In this document: piece after piece, positions 44,922 through 54,644 of the stretch
Layout: each line of letters begins with the position of its first letter
Numbering within the stretch: position 1 is the first letter of the stretch
Assembly: GCA_038326325.1 (NCBI GenBank)
Contig: JBBQJW010000012.1
Location: 50,775-114,774 of the forward strand
Source of the DNA: UBA10324 sp038326325
Lineage (GTDB): Bacteria; Bacteroidota; Bacteroidia; Chitinophagales; UBA10324
Length of the DNA stretch: 64,000 nt
Direction of reading: 5' to 3'
The notes under the pieces: generated by a model
What the model was told of the DNA's origin: nothing
Databases searched by the model: none
The model's input: only the letters and a program-made list of their open reading frames with translations
Program-made: the position numbers and the translations under genes

Positions 44922-46259
44922 TCAATTTGCAACTGAAAATAATTTTGATGTAACACCCTCCTTGGTTTTTACTTCCAATAAATAAACTCCCGACGAGAGA
45001 TTGAAATTCTTTCTCACTTCACCTGAATTTCCATCCAATTGATTCAACAATTTTCCTGATAAATCAAAAACGGAAAGAGAATAATTTTCTTCTTTCGGAA
45101 ATAAAATTTCTACATCGCAATTGAGAGTTGAAGTGATTGTACAATAAGTATTGTTTGAAGGAAATAAATTTTGAGTTGAAGTTGCCCAAGGAGAAAGGCA
45201 AACTAAGGTTGGGTAATATGTATCTAAAATTATCTGCGTTCCGCCAACTAAATAATAGTTTCCATTTAATGAAGATTGTAAGGCATTAAAGCAATCTTCA
45301 AATCCTGAAACAGCAACGGGGTTTGGATTATTATATTTATAATTCCACTGTTGCTGACATTGAGAATTAAATTTTATGCAATAAAATTTACTTGAAGTGT
45401 CAAGAACATCACCTGTAATTACAAAGCCGCCATCTGAACTTTGAGCGCTTCCATAATTGACGATGTTATTTGGAGCGACTAAACTGTCGAATGAAATCTG
45501 AGTTCCATTAATATCATACTTCCAAATTCCAATTAAGGAGTAGTTTCCAGTTCGACCAATAACAACAACATTACTATCCTGAAGTTTTACTAAAGAAGTA
45601 AGTTCAAAAAAATTGGTAAAACTTGTATCCCACATCATTCCACCTACCGAATCTGTTTTTAAAAGAGTTAAACCGCCGGCAATCATAAACCCACCATCAT
45701 AAGTTTGAACAACCTTTTTACAACCTGTGCTATTGTAATTGTTTTGCCATTCGATAATTCCGGCAGAAGAAATTTTTGTCAAGCAAAGACCAGTATCAAA
45801 AGAACAAGTAATAAATCCCCCATCACTTGTTATTTCAAGGTTGTTTAAAAAGCCAGAACCGGGAATAGAAATCGTCCATAAAGAATCACCTGTTGAATTA
45901 GTTTTTATCACACACATTCTTTCAATAGTATTTCCTGCAATAATTGTATCGCCCTCACCATAAAGAATATACCCATTGTCAATAGTTTGCTTCACTGTGC
46001 TCGAAGAGTGAATTGAATGGAAATTTTTTTGCCAGATTAAATTTCCATTCATATCAAGTTTTAACATCATTCCAACCGCATATTGATGGCTATAAAAAAA
46101 ATTACCACAAGCAATTAAATTTCCATCATTGGTTTCTGAAATTGAAGAAACTATTCCTTCAGTTGAATCACAATAAATTTTTGCAAATAAGAAACCCTGC
46201 GCATTAGAATTTTCAAACTGAAAAAACAAAATCAAAACAGAAATAATAATCTTCTTCAT
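44922..46259 (-). CDS. Secreted beta-propeller-like protein with T9SS type-A sorting domain
   Basis: 445 residues with a signal peptide (KKIIISVLILFFQFENSNAQ). The body repeats (S/T)xDGGF-hydrophobic (ETNDGNLI, TSDGGFIT, TYDGGFMI, SSDGGFVI), spaced roughly 40-90 residues, which suggests a propeller of delta-60/WD-like blades. The C-terminal ~70 residues are a type-A T9SS domain: LSVFDLSGKLLNQLDG and LSSGVYLLEVKTKEGVTSKLF. Exported, function unknown. The gene starts on the minus strand 93 bp from the nucleotidyltransferase stop. Confidence 0.82.
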   Translation of the reverse strand: MKKIIISVLILFFQFENSNAQGFLFAKIYCDSTEGIVSSISETNDGNLIACGNFFYSHQYAVGMMLKLDMNGNLIWQKNFHSIHSSSTVKQTIDNGYILYGEGDTIIAGNTIERMCVIKTNSTGDSLWTISIPGSGFLNNLEITSDGGFITCSFDTGLCLTKISSAGIIEWQNNYNSTGCKKVVQTYDGGFMIAGGLTLLKTDSVGGMMWDTSFTNFFELTSLVKLQDSNVVVIGRTGNYSLIGIWKYDINGTQISFDSLVAPNNIVNYGSAQSSDGGFVITGDVLDTSSKFYCIKFNSQCQQQWNYKYNNPNPVAVSGFEDCFNALQSSLNGNYYLVGGTQIILDTYYPTLVCLSPWATSTQNLFPSNNTYCTITSTLNCDVEILFPKEENYSLSVFDLSGKLLNQLDGNSGEVRKNFNLSSGVYLLEVKTKEGVTSKLFSVAN

Positions 46260-46322
46260 AAACTCACTTTTTGCTTAAAGGAAAATTTTCATTTCATAAA
46301 AATAAGAAAGAAACCCTCGAGT

Positions 46323-46354
46323 AGAAAAATGAAATTGAAAGAGAATTCAATTTC
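46323..46354 (-). terminator. Hairpin at the end of the sugar nucleotidyltransferase gene
   Basis: A perfect 9-bp stem GAAATTGAA / TTCAATTTC (46331-46339 and 46346-46354) with a 6-base loop overlaps the nucleotidyltransferase stop codon. On the minus strand it is followed by ATTTTTCT, a short U-tract. AU-rich stem, so only moderate support as an intrinsic terminator. Confidence 0.5.
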
Positions 46355-47348
46355 AACTCAAATCAATCTCTGTATTGTCGCCAATATTTAAACTCTGACT
46401 GTGCCCGCGAATAAATGCGTCACTGCCGATAACCGAACTATGCAAACTCACCGATTCCAATTGTGTGAAATTACCAATGATGCTTTCCTTTATAATTGAA
46501 TTCTGAACGATGGCATTATCACCAACCGTTACATTAGGTCCGATGATACTGTTTTGTATTTTACAATTTTCTCCAATGAAAACCGGATCAATAATTATTG
46601 TTTTTTCAAATCGCGGATTGCGCAGCGTGGCGAATCCCGCTTTGCGTAACAGTGTCGCATTTGTTTCGAGCAACACTTCTTTTTTTCCGCAGTCGAACCA
46701 GTTATTGATTTTAAAGGGTTGAAACGGAATTCCAATATCAATCATTCGCATAATAGCATCGGTGAGTTGAAATTCGTTTTTAGTACGAATATTATTTTCA
46801 ATAAGATAGGCAAGTGATTCGAAAAGCGCTGTTGTCTCTTTTATCTTATACAAACCAACAAGCGCGAGGTTGCTGCGAGGTATAAGTGGCTTCTCTTCCA
46901 CGCGGACAATCATGTCATCGTCATTGATTTCAGCAACACCAAAACTCCGCGGGTCATCAACTTTCTTCACTCCCAATAACGAATATTCTGAGTTGACAAT
47001 AGATTTCATGTCGGCATCGAATACTGAATCGCCCAACACGATAATGATTTCTTCTTTTTTACTTACAACTTCTTTCGTCAACCAAATAGCATGACCAATT
47101 CCTTCGCGGGTTTCCTGCTCAACAAATGAAACTTTCAGGTTCGGATATTTCTTCTCTACATAGTCGCGGATTTTTTCACCGAGGTAACCAATCACGAAAA
47201 TATATTCTGTTACACCTGCCGAAATCAGTTCGTCCATAATGAAACTTAGAATCGGTTTTCCGGCAACCGGAATTAATGCTTTCGGTTGCGTGTAAGTGTG
47301 AGGGCGAAGTTTTGTGCCGGCTCCGGCAACAGGAATAATGGCTTGCAT
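46353..47348 (-). CDS. Sugar-1-phosphate nucleotidyltransferase (glucose-1-phosphate thymidylyltransferase-like)
   Basis: 331 residues. The N-terminal pyrophosphorylase domain begins AIIPVAGAGTKLRPHTYTQPKALIPVAGKPIL, with VLGDSVFDAD. The C-terminal ~90 residues form a left-handed beta-helix (repeated ENCKIQNSIIGPNV / NAIVQNSIIKES), as in long RmlA/GlmU-like enzymes. Makes NDP-activated sugar for surface polymers, probably dTDP- or UDP-sugar; the exact sugar is unknown. The GxxTKLRP motif (Thr-Lys in place of the usual Thr-Arg) is a small deviation in the nucleotide-binding loop. Confidence 0.88.
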   Translation of the reverse strand: MQAIIPVAGAGTKLRPHTYTQPKALIPVAGKPILSFIMDELISAGVTEYIFVIGYLGEKIRDYVEKKYPNLKVSFVEQETREGIGHAIWLTKEVVSKKEEIIIVLGDSVFDADMKSIVNSEYSLLGVKKVDDPRSFGVAEINDDDMIVRVEEKPLIPRSNLALVGLYKIKETTALFESLAYLIENNIRTKNEFQLTDAIMRMIDIGIPFQPFKINNWFDCGKKEVLLETNATLLRKAGFATLRNPRFEKTIIIDPVFIGENCKIQNSIIGPNVTVGDNAIVQNSIIKESIIGNFTQLESVSLHSSVIGSDAFIRGHSQSLNIGDNTEIDLS

Positions 47349-47451
47349 AAATTTTTCTATTTCAGATTATGAGGGCAAATTTCAAATTGTTTTCCAGCAT
47401 TCAGAATAAAAGTTGATTAAATAAATAAAATGGATTTCAATATTCTGAAAA

Positions 47452-47481
47452 TAAAAAAGCCACCCCAAAAGGAATGGCTTT
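47452..47481 (-). terminator. Intrinsic terminator after the GxxExxY gene
   Basis: Stem AAAGCCA (47456-47462) pairs with TGGCTTT (47475-47481) around a 12-base loop; on the minus strand the stem is followed by a run of T. It sits 34 bp after the stop of the gene at 47516-47902. Confidence 0.65.
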
Positions 47482-47515
47482 GAAAATTATTTGTAGCAAA
47501 GACTGTAAACTCTCA

Positions 47516-47902
47516 TTAAGCTTCGTCAACTTCAATCTTCTCATTAACGCGAGTACGAATCTGCATTTTCTGAGTTCCGAAATTGATGAGCATGCCCATA
47601 TCTTTTTCAGATTTTTTTAATCCGTTGCTGAAGTGAACCATGTGGGGCACTTCCAATCGAGGCAGTGCTTTCAATTCAATCATTATGTTTTCAACAAAAA
47701 ATTCCATACGACTGGCACCAATCTGAGCACCATCAATCATTCTGGTTTTTGCTTCCTTGGTTGTGTAAACAACTTTGGCGCGGGTCATTTCTTTAATCAT
47801 TGCTTCCTGATAATGTTTTTCAGGAAAGCCGGGACCCATGTTTTCATGCACAGTTGTCGCGCAAGCTGTAATCCTTTCTACGAGTTTCTCAAGGTCTGTC
47901 AT
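47516..47902 (-). CDS. GxxExxY-family protein
   Basis: 128 residues. The namesake motif is seen in MGPGFPEKHYQEAM (G-FP-E-KH-Y), followed by IMIELKALPRL and a late MLINFG. GxxExxY proteins are common in environmental bacteria and archaea, and share a restriction-endonuclease-like look (E..ELKA), but their role is not established. Transcribed from rlmN side and ends in an apparent intrinsic terminator. Confidence 0.85.
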   Translation of the reverse strand: MTDLEKLVERITACATTVHENMGPGFPEKHYQEAMIKEMTRAKVVYTTKEAKTRMIDGAQIGASRMEFFVENIMIELKALPRLEVPHMVHFSNGLKKSEKDMGMLINFGTQKMQIRTRVNEKIEVDEA

Positions 47903-47949
47903 AAGTGGATTTTTTTAGAGGGACACAAAAGTATATCATTTTTTCCCAA

Positions 47950-48996
47950 TTAATTCTTGTTAGCTAATTGTCCGCATGCGGCATCAATATCTTTTCCACG
48001 GCTACGACGAATGGTCGCGTTCAATCCATATCCTTCCAAAATGGAGGAAAATTGTTCCATTTTATTAAACGATAATCCCTTGTAAGGCACGCCCTGCACG
48101 CGATTGTACTCAATAAGGTTTACATGAATCAACTGGAATTTTTTACAAAGAGCGACTAAGTTTTTAGCATCTTCGAGCGTGTCATTTACTCCTTCAAACA
48201 AAACATATTCAAAAGAAATACGGTTGCCGGTTTTATCCCAGAAATACTGCAATGCCTCGGTCAAGCTCTCTAAATTATTATCCTGATTGATGGGCATTAA
48301 CTTACTGCGCTTGTTGTCGTCGGCAGAATGAAGCGAAAGCGCGAGGCGAAAACGAACCTTGTCGTCAGCTAATTTTTTTATCATTTTAGAAATGCCGGCA
48401 GTGCTAACGGTAATTCTTCGGGGAGAAATTACTAACCCATCAGGAGCACTGATTCTGTCAATTGCTTTTATCACATTACTGTAATTAAGAAGTGGTTCTC
48501 CCATTCCCATAAAAACAATATTGGTGAGGCGGCGATTGTGTGATTCTTCAGAAATTTTATTTAGTTGAACAACCTGATCGAAAATTTCGTCGTGGGTGAG
48601 ATTTCGTTCTCTATCCATTAAACCTGTTGCGCAAAAAGTACAGGTGAGTGAGCAACCAACCTGCGACGATACGCAAGCAGTAACTCTGTCAACAGCAGGA
48701 ATCAAAACTCCTTCAATAAAATTATTGTCGTAAGTTTTAAAACGGACTTTCACAACTCCATCAGCACTGCGCTGAATGGTATCAACTGAAATAGAATAGA
48801 GATCGAAATTTTCTTTGAGTTTGGTGCGAAGTTCCTTAGAAAGATTGGTCATATCGTCAATCGAAAGCGCACCTTTTTGCCATATCCATTCCCACACTTG
48901 TTGGGCACGAAATGGTTTTTCGTCGATCTCATCAAACATTTTTTTTATGTCATCGAGTGAGAGGTGGCGAAGATTTTTTTTGTCCTGAATTTTCAT
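47950..48996 (-). CDS. rlmN: 23S rRNA (adenine2503-C2)/tRNA methyltransferase RlmN
   Basis: 348 residues, radical-SAM enzyme methylating A2503 of 23S rRNA and A37 of some tRNAs. The 4Fe-4S motif is CTFCATG within VGCSLTCTFCATGLM. GEPLLNYSNV, ISTAGISKMI-like VSTAGI and LSLHSA precede the C-terminal QVGTACG-like ACGQLA with the conserved Cys. Its minus-strand promoter candidate is at 49005-49012. Length and motifs are normal. Confidence 0.96.
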   Translation of the reverse strand: MKIQDKKNLRHLSLDDIKKMFDEIDEKPFRAQQVWEWIWQKGALSIDDMTNLSKELRTKLKENFDLYSISVDTIQRSADGVVKVRFKTYDNNFIEGVLIPAVDRVTACVSSQVGCSLTCTFCATGLMDRERNLTHDEIFDQVVQLNKISEESHNRRLTNIVFMGMGEPLLNYSNVIKAIDRISAPDGLVISPRRITVSTAGISKMIKKLADDKVRFRLALSLHSADDNKRSKLMPINQDNNLESLTEALQYFWDKTGNRISFEYVLFEGVNDTLEDAKNLVALCKKFQLIHVNLIEYNRVQGVPYKGLSFNKMEQFSSILEGYGLNATIRRSRGKDIDAACGQLANKN

Positions 48997-49004
48997 AGCG
49001 GCGG

Positions 49005-49012
49005 CAAATGTA
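49005..49012 (-). promoter_or_regulatory. Putative -7 promoter element of rlmN
   Basis: Minus-strand TACATTTG fits TAnnTTTG and ends 8 bp before the rlmN start codon, implying a very short or absent leader. No clear TTG -33 box at ideal spacing. Confidence 0.4.
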
Positions 49013-49039
49013 AGTCATAGGTAAGTTATGGGTTACGAG

Positions 49040-49072
49040 TTGATGGTTTCGGGTTATTGGAAATTACTTTTG
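49040..49072 (+). promoter_or_regulatory. Bacteroidota-type promoter for a possibly leaderless mRNA
   Basis: TTG (49040-49042) and TACTTTTG (49065-49072) are spaced 22 bp, within the Bacteroidota TTG-N17-23-TAnnTTTG rule. The amidohydrolase ATG is only 6 bp past the -7 box, so transcription would start at or next to the initiation codon. Confidence 0.55.
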
Positions 49073-49078
49073 TCGAAG

Positions 49079-50257
49079 ATGAAAAAGTTTAGTGCTGAAA
49101 AAATATTTACGGGAAAAGAAGTTTTAGAGAAGTCAGTTGTGATTACTGATGATGCAGGAAAAATTCTGGCGATTGATTCAATAGATAGTCACGATAAAAC
49201 TTCAATTGAATTTTTTGAAGGAGCACTTTGTCCCGGATTTGTTAATGCGCATTGCCATCTGGAATTATCCTACATGCGAAATCGGATTGCTCGCGGAACC
49301 GGATTGGTGCAATTCATTAAAAATTTGTTGAGCATTCGGAATGAAAAAATAGAAATCGTTTTGCAGGAAATTGAAAATGCAAACGAAGAAATGATTCATA
49401 ATGGAATTGTTGCAGTCGGCGATATCAGCAACGACGACCATTCACTTTTAACCAAATCAAAGAGTTCTATTTACTATCACACTTTCGTTGAAGCGTATGG
49501 TTTCAGACCTGAGAATGTTGAACAATATTTTGATGTTGCAAAAAAAGTTTTTCATCATGCGCGAGAAAAAGAACTTTCGACTTCCATTACTCCTCACGCT
49601 CCCTATTCTGTTACACCTGATTTGATGAAAATGATTTATGACTGGAAAGAAAATCTCCCTGAAATTTTCAGTATTCATAATCAGGAAACAGAAGCAGAAA
49701 CACAATTCTTCAAAGACGGAACAGGTGATTTTAAAACTTTGATTGATGATTTCTTTAAACTGAATTCAGCAGAAGTCTTTCAATCAACTGGAAAACGAAG
49801 TGTCGATTATCTATTACAGTTTATTCCAAAAGAAAAAAATGTATTGCTGGTTCATAACACCTTTACAACTGAATCAGAAATGAAAAATATATCAGATGAA
49901 TTTGCGAATTTATTTTGGTGTGCATGCCCGAAAGCAAATTTGTATATCGAAAACCGATTGCCGGATTACAATAACTGGCTACTGGTAAAGGATAAAGTTT
50001 GTATTGGTACGGATAGTCTGGCTTCGAATAATGTGCTTTCGATTTTGGATGAGATGAAAACGATTCAATCGGAATTTTCAAATATTAAAACAGAAACACT
50101 TTTAAGTTGGGCAACAATTAACGGAGCAAAATTTTTACAGATTGATGAAAGCTTTGGTTCGATTGAAGTCGGGAAAACTCCCGGATTGAATTTGATTTCT
50201 GATTTGAATGAAGATAATTCTTTGAATCAGAAATCATCGGTAAAAAAAATTATTTAA
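49079..50257 (+). CDS. Amidohydrolase-superfamily deaminase-like enzyme
   Basis: 392 residues from the ATG at 49079 (the frame is open from 49028). The metal-binding GFVNAHCHLELSYM lies near residue 60, with ITPHAPYSVT, IHNQETEAE and a late CIGTDSLASNN providing the third His/Asp block. This pattern fits the chlorohydrolase/aminofutalosine-deaminase branch. A role in futalosine menaquinone synthesis is possible but unproven. Converges with the membrane protein at 50250 by 8 bp overlap. Confidence 0.88.
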   Translation: MKKFSAEKIFTGKEVLEKSVVITDDAGKILAIDSIDSHDKTSIEFFEGALCPGFVNAHCHLELSYMRNRIARGTGLVQFIKNLLSIRNEKIEIVLQEIENANEEMIHNGIVAVGDISNDDHSLLTKSKSSIYYHTFVEAYGFRPENVEQYFDVAKKVFHHAREKELSTSITPHAPYSVTPDLMKMIYDWKENLPEIFSIHNQETEAETQFFKDGTGDFKTLIDDFFKLNSAEVFQSTGKRSVDYLLQFIPKEKNVLLVHNTFTTESEMKNISDEFANLFWCACPKANLYIENRLPDYNNWLLVKDKVCIGTDSLASNNVLSILDEMKTIQSEFSNIKTETLLSWATINGAKFLQIDESFGSIEVGKTPGLNLISDLNEDNSLNQKSSVKKII

Positions 50258-51680
50258 CCGAATCACTCAGCATCTTTTCATCAAACAAAACATATTCGCT
50301 TGTATCGTTAAAATGAAAATAGCTTTTGTCGAAAGATGAGTACCTGAAATTCTTAAACATTCCAATCAGAATTTTTTTCTTCTTCATCACCTTGATATGT
50401 CGTTCAAGATCGTAGTCAATAATTATACTTCTTGATTCGAACGGAGAGTGCATAGAAGAAATCAGCCAGCTTTCGTAAGCACTCCCCCAGCTAATTATCA
50501 GTAATCCGGGAGGAGTTTGTGATTCGTTGACAATTAATTTTTTCGAAGGAAGGTTTTTTGTTTTCTCTAAAAAATTTTCCATCCAGTTTAATCGCGCAGT
50601 AAATTTTTGATGGTCAAGTGTAATGTCGGAGCAACGAATAATCAGTGTAACAGAAATAATTGCAATCAGGATTTTTGATGATTTTATTTCAGGCAGGATT
50701 TCAAAACACAACGGCACGCTCACAAAAAATCCGAGCAACAGATAAAAACTTTCGAGATAGAATTTCAAATAACAATCGCCAAACGCGGTGATAACAATGA
50801 ACAGAAAACTCCATGTGATGGAGTGTAACAGTAAAAGCGATTTCCATTTTTTTCTGAATAAATAAAAAACAGAAACTGCGATTAATGAAATCAACCACAA
50901 ATAATAATGCTCAAATAAATACTCCTTAAAATTTTTTGCAGATACGAGTTGCGAAAAAATCTTTGTGTTATCCTTAACCTTGTAAAGATTTTCGAATGGA
51001 CCGGAATCGTAGCTGTTAAAAGTCAGGAATTTCAATTTTATTAAATAGAAAAATGCAAAACACAAAGAGAGAATTACCCAGACTTTGTTTTTGTTGTTCA
51101 ACCATTTGTAAGTACAGAAAAATATATAAGCAACCATTACTAATGGATGAAAAAATGCCGCTGTAAAAGCGGAAAGAATAATTATTGAATAATAAAGAAT
51201 ACGATTCCATTTTCTTTCCTGTTCCCATTCAATGAAAGCAAAAAATAAAATACAGAATCCCACTCCTTGTAACAGTTCGTTGGTGAGCCAATAAAAAGTA
51301 TCGGCAACCATTAATGTTGAGAACAATAACATTAAAAGTGCATGAGAATATTTTTTAAAAACAAAAGCGCAAATCAGAAAAATAGAAAAGTAACAGATAA
51401 CAAATGAAGCAGAATATATTCTTGCAATACTCTCAATTGAAAAGTGCAACCATGTGACAACAAGCGGAAAAATTTGCGTGACTGCTGAACCAAACCGATA
51501 CACCTGAATTTCAAGTGTGTGGTCGCGCAACATATTGAAAAGAATAAACGACATATCAACGAAGCAGGTGCGCTCCATAAAAAATAACTGTGAGAGAAAC
51601 AGCATGTAAGTGAAAACAGCGGTGCCTGAAATAATTACGAGGCGATTAAAAAATGTGCTTGTTGTTTTCTGATTTGGCAT
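50250..51680 (-). CDS. Polytopic membrane protein of unknown function
   Basis: 476 residues with about ten membrane helices (from FNRLVIISGTAVFTYMLFLSQLFF onward) and a C-terminal soluble region of ~120 residues. The large number of helices and the absence of known active-site motifs suggest a glycosyltransferase-C-like or transporter-like protein, but I cannot assign a family. It overlaps the converging amidohydrolase stop by 8 bp. Confidence 0.7.
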   Translation of the reverse strand: MPNQKTTSTFFNRLVIISGTAVFTYMLFLSQLFFMERTCFVDMSFILFNMLRDHTLEIQVYRFGSAVTQIFPLVVTWLHFSIESIARIYSASFVICYFSIFLICAFVFKKYSHALLMLLFSTLMVADTFYWLTNELLQGVGFCILFFAFIEWEQERKWNRILYYSIIILSAFTAAFFHPLVMVAYIFFCTYKWLNNKNKVWVILSLCFAFFYLIKLKFLTFNSYDSGPFENLYKVKDNTKIFSQLVSAKNFKEYLFEHYYLWLISLIAVSVFYLFRKKWKSLLLLHSITWSFLFIVITAFGDCYLKFYLESFYLLLGFFVSVPLCFEILPEIKSSKILIAIISVTLIIRCSDITLDHQKFTARLNWMENFLEKTKNLPSKKLIVNESQTPPGLLIISWGSAYESWLISSMHSPFESRSIIIDYDLERHIKVMKKKKILIGMFKNFRYSSFDKSYFHFNDTSEYVLFDEKMLSDSVK

Positions 51681-51783
51681 CGAAGCGAACTTAACATTCT
51701 TTCTAAAATATTTTTGATTGAAGGAGCTGTGAAAAATTTACCAACAACTTTTCACTGCAACTATTCTGCTAAAGAACCGACAT

Positions 51784-51791
51784 TACATTTG
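51784..51791 (+). promoter_or_regulatory. Putative -7 promoter element of purH
   Basis: TACATTTG fits TAnnTTTG 38 bp before the purH ATG, followed by a G/C-rich CCCCTCGC. A -33 TTG is not clear. Confidence 0.4.
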
Positions 51792-51829
51792 CCCCTCGCA
51801 AAATAATCAGCGCAAATTCTTAAATAATT

Positions 51830-53356
51830 ATGACACAAGCAGTCACTATAAAATCAGCACTCATTTCAGTTTATTATAAAGATAATCTTGAACCCATTAT
51901 TCGAAAACTAAATGAGCAAGGTGTCCGGTTGATTTCTACCGGGGGCACTTATGATTTTATTTCTTCATTGGGAATTGCGTGTGAGAAGGTTGAAAATGTC
52001 ACCGGCTTTCCTGCTATTCTCGGAGGAAGAGTAAAGACGCTTGACCCGCATGTTTTCGGTGGAATTTTAGCGCGCCGCGATAATGAAATTGATTGGGTGG
52101 AACTCGCGCAACACAAAATTGATACGATTGATTTGGTGATTGTTGACTTGTATCCGTTCGAAGAAACACTTGAGAAAACTGACGAGGAACTGGAAATTAT
52201 TGAGAAGATTGACATTGGAGGAATCAGTTTGATTCGTGCTGCAGCAAAAAATTTTAAAGATGTTTTAGTATGTGCTTCCCGTGATGAATATCCTTCAGTG
52301 CTTGAGTTGCTTACCAATAAAAAAGGTGTAACAGAAATAAACGACCGTCAGCTTTTTGCCTCGAAAGCATTTGCTGTTACATCAAACTACGATACAGCAA
52401 TTTTTAATTATTTCAATGCAACAACTCAACTTCCTGTTTTCAAAAAAAGTGTTCATCAATCGAGAGTGTTACGGTATGGTGAGAATCCGCACCAGGAGGG
52501 AGTTTTTTATGGAAACTTAAATGAGTTGCTCGAACAGTTTCATGGAAAAGAATTGTCGTACAACAATTTGGTGGATGTTCATGCAGCAATGGAATTGATA
52601 AAAGAATTCAATGCGCCAACATTTGCTGTTATCAAACACACCAACTCTTGCGGAGTGGCGAGCGATGAAAATTTATCTGAAGCTTGGAAGAAAGCATTGG
52701 CAGGTGACCCGGTGAGCGCATTCGGCGGAGTGATAATCACGAACAGGAAAATTGATGAAGCAACAGCAAAACTCGTGAATGAATTATTTCTTGAAATTCT
52801 GATTGCACCCGATTACGATGCAAGCGCGTTTGAAATTCTGAAATCGAAAAAAAACAGAATCATTCTTCAACAGAAAAAAAATCTTCCCGAAGGAAAACAA
52901 TTCAAAAACATTTTGAATGGAGTGATTGAACAGGATGAAGATTTGAAAACTGATACCGCAACTGAATTTAAAATTGCCACAGAAAAATCCCCTGAAAAAA
53001 ATCAATTAGCTGATTTGGAATTCGCTTCAAAAGTTTGCAAGCACTTAAAATCAAATACTGTTACACTTGTGCGCAATCAGCAATTGCTCTCCATGGGATG
53101 CGGACAAACTTCAAGAGTCGATGCGCTAAAGCAAGCTATTGAAAAAGCAAAAAATTTTGGATTCGATTTAAAAAATTCGGTGATGGCTTCTGATGCTTTT
53201 TTCCCTTTTCCCGATTGCGTTCAGATTGCAGGTGAAGCAGGTGTAACAGCGGTGATTCAGCCGGGTGGTTCTGTAAAAGATAAAGACAGTATTGACTATT
53301 GCAATAAGCATAATATGGCAATGGTTTTTACAGGAACACGGCATTTTAAGCACTGA
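51830..53356 (+). CDS. purH: Bifunctional AICAR formyltransferase/IMP cyclohydrolase
   Basis: 508 residues. The N-terminal IMP cyclohydrolase (KSALISVYYKDNLEPI, LISTGGTYDFI, GRVKTLDPHVFGGIL) is followed by the AICAR formyltransferase (LRYGENPHQEGVFY, VIKHTNSCGVAS, DPVSAFGGVI, SDAFFPFPD and the closing MVFTGTRHFKH). Catalyses the last two steps of IMP synthesis. Normal length and motifs. Confidence 0.97.
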   Translation: MTQAVTIKSALISVYYKDNLEPIIRKLNEQGVRLISTGGTYDFISSLGIACEKVENVTGFPAILGGRVKTLDPHVFGGILARRDNEIDWVELAQHKIDTIDLVIVDLYPFEETLEKTDEELEIIEKIDIGGISLIRAAAKNFKDVLVCASRDEYPSVLELLTNKKGVTEINDRQLFASKAFAVTSNYDTAIFNYFNATTQLPVFKKSVHQSRVLRYGENPHQEGVFYGNLNELLEQFHGKELSYNNLVDVHAAMELIKEFNAPTFAVIKHTNSCGVASDENLSEAWKKALAGDPVSAFGGVIITNRKIDEATAKLVNELFLEILIAPDYDASAFEILKSKKNRIILQQKKNLPEGKQFKNILNGVIEQDEDLKTDTATEFKIATEKSPEKNQLADLEFASKVCKHLKSNTVTLVRNQQLLSMGCGQTSRVDALKQAIEKAKNFGFDLKNSVMASDAFFPFPDCVQIAGEAGVTAVIQPGGSVKDKDSIDYCNKHNMAMVFTGTRHFKH

Positions 53357-53531
53357 CAAATTGTAGTTATTGACTCTGTTTTACTACCATTCACAACTCA
53401 ATGTTGATTGTCGTTGGTAAACTTCCAACATTACTATTGTTAAATATTTTTCCTTTCCGAAGGAAAAACAGTCGTGTGATACGGAATATAATTCCACCTT
53501 TGCGCACTCAAGAAATTTTCCTTAACAACAC

Positions 53532-54554
53532 ATGGGCTTATTTAATTTTCTCACTCAGGAAATCGCGATTGACCTGGGTACTGCCAACACTGTAATCATT
53601 CACAACGACAAGGTTGTAGTTGATGAACCCTCTATTGTCGCGATAAATAAAATTACGGGAAAGGTGATTGCGGTGGGGAAGCGTGCGAGGCAGATGTATG
53701 AGAAAACCCATGAGGATATAAAAACAATTCGACCATTACGCGATGGAGTTATTGCTGATTTTAACGCGGCGGAAATTATGATTCGCGAAATGATAAAGAT
53801 GATTCACCCGAAGAGTTTCTTTTTCACTCCTTCGTGGCGTATGGTCATTTGTATTCCTTCTAATATTACTGAAGTGGAAAAGCGCGCAGTAAAAGACAGT
53901 GCGGAACAAGCGGGCGGAAGAGAAGTTTATCTCATTCATGAACCGATGGCTGCTGCGCTTGGAATTGGGATTGATGTGGAAGAACCTATTGGTCACATGA
54001 TAATTGACATTGGTGGAGGAACAACCGGAATTTCAGTTATCGCTCTTGCAGGAATAGTTTGCGACCAGTCTATTCGCGTAGCGGGTGATGAATTCACTGC
54101 TGATATTATTGACTTCGTTCGCCGCCAGCACAACATGGCGATTGGTGAGCGCACTGCTGAGGATATAAAAATAAATGTTGGTTCTGCGATTCCTGATTTG
54201 GAAAATCCACCCGACGATTACGCTGTGCAAGGGAGAGATTTGATGACAGGAATTCCAAAACAGATTACAATTTCGTATGCTGAAATTGCTCACGCAGTAA
54301 ATGAATCCATTTCTCGAATTGAAGAAGCAGTTTTGAAAGCATTGGAATCAACTCCGCCTGAATTGGCTTCTGATATTTATCGCACCGGTTTGCATATCAC
54401 TGGTGGCGGCGCGTTGTTGCGCGGATTGGATAAGCGATTAGAAGCGAAAACAAAATTGCATGTGTCTATTGACGATGACCCGCTTCGTGCCGTGGTACGC
54501 GGAACCGGTATTGCATTAAAAAATATTTCGCGTTATCCGTTCCTCATGTCTTAA
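53532..54554 (+). CDS. mreB: Rod-shape-determining protein MreB
   Basis: 340 residues, actin-like ATPase. IAIDLGTANTVI (phosphate 1), HEPMAAALGIGI, IIDIGGGTTGISVIAL (phosphate 2) and HITGGGALLRGLDKRL (adenosine) are all present. Directs lateral wall synthesis with MreC/MreD/RodA/PBP2, encoded next. A CACCTTTG close to the TAnnTTTG box lies at 53495-53502. Confidence 0.97.
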   Translation: MGLFNFLTQEIAIDLGTANTVIIHNDKVVVDEPSIVAINKITGKVIAVGKRARQMYEKTHEDIKTIRPLRDGVIADFNAAEIMIREMIKMIHPKSFFFTPSWRMVICIPSNITEVEKRAVKDSAEQAGGREVYLIHEPMAAALGIGIDVEEPIGHMIIDIGGGTTGISVIALAGIVCDQSIRVAGDEFTADIIDFVRRQHNMAIGERTAEDIKINVGSAIPDLENPPDDYAVQGRDLMTGIPKQITISYAEIAHAVNESISRIEEAVLKALESTPPELASDIYRTGLHITGGGALLRGLDKRLEAKTKLHVSIDDDPLRAVVRGTGIALKNISRYPFLMS

Positions 54555-54644
54555 ATATTTTGTTCGACTGTTACACTGGTTTAAGTATTTAAAATTTTCT
54601 TTGAAAATAAATTAAAACAGAAATTTTTTAGCTCTCAAAATTGA

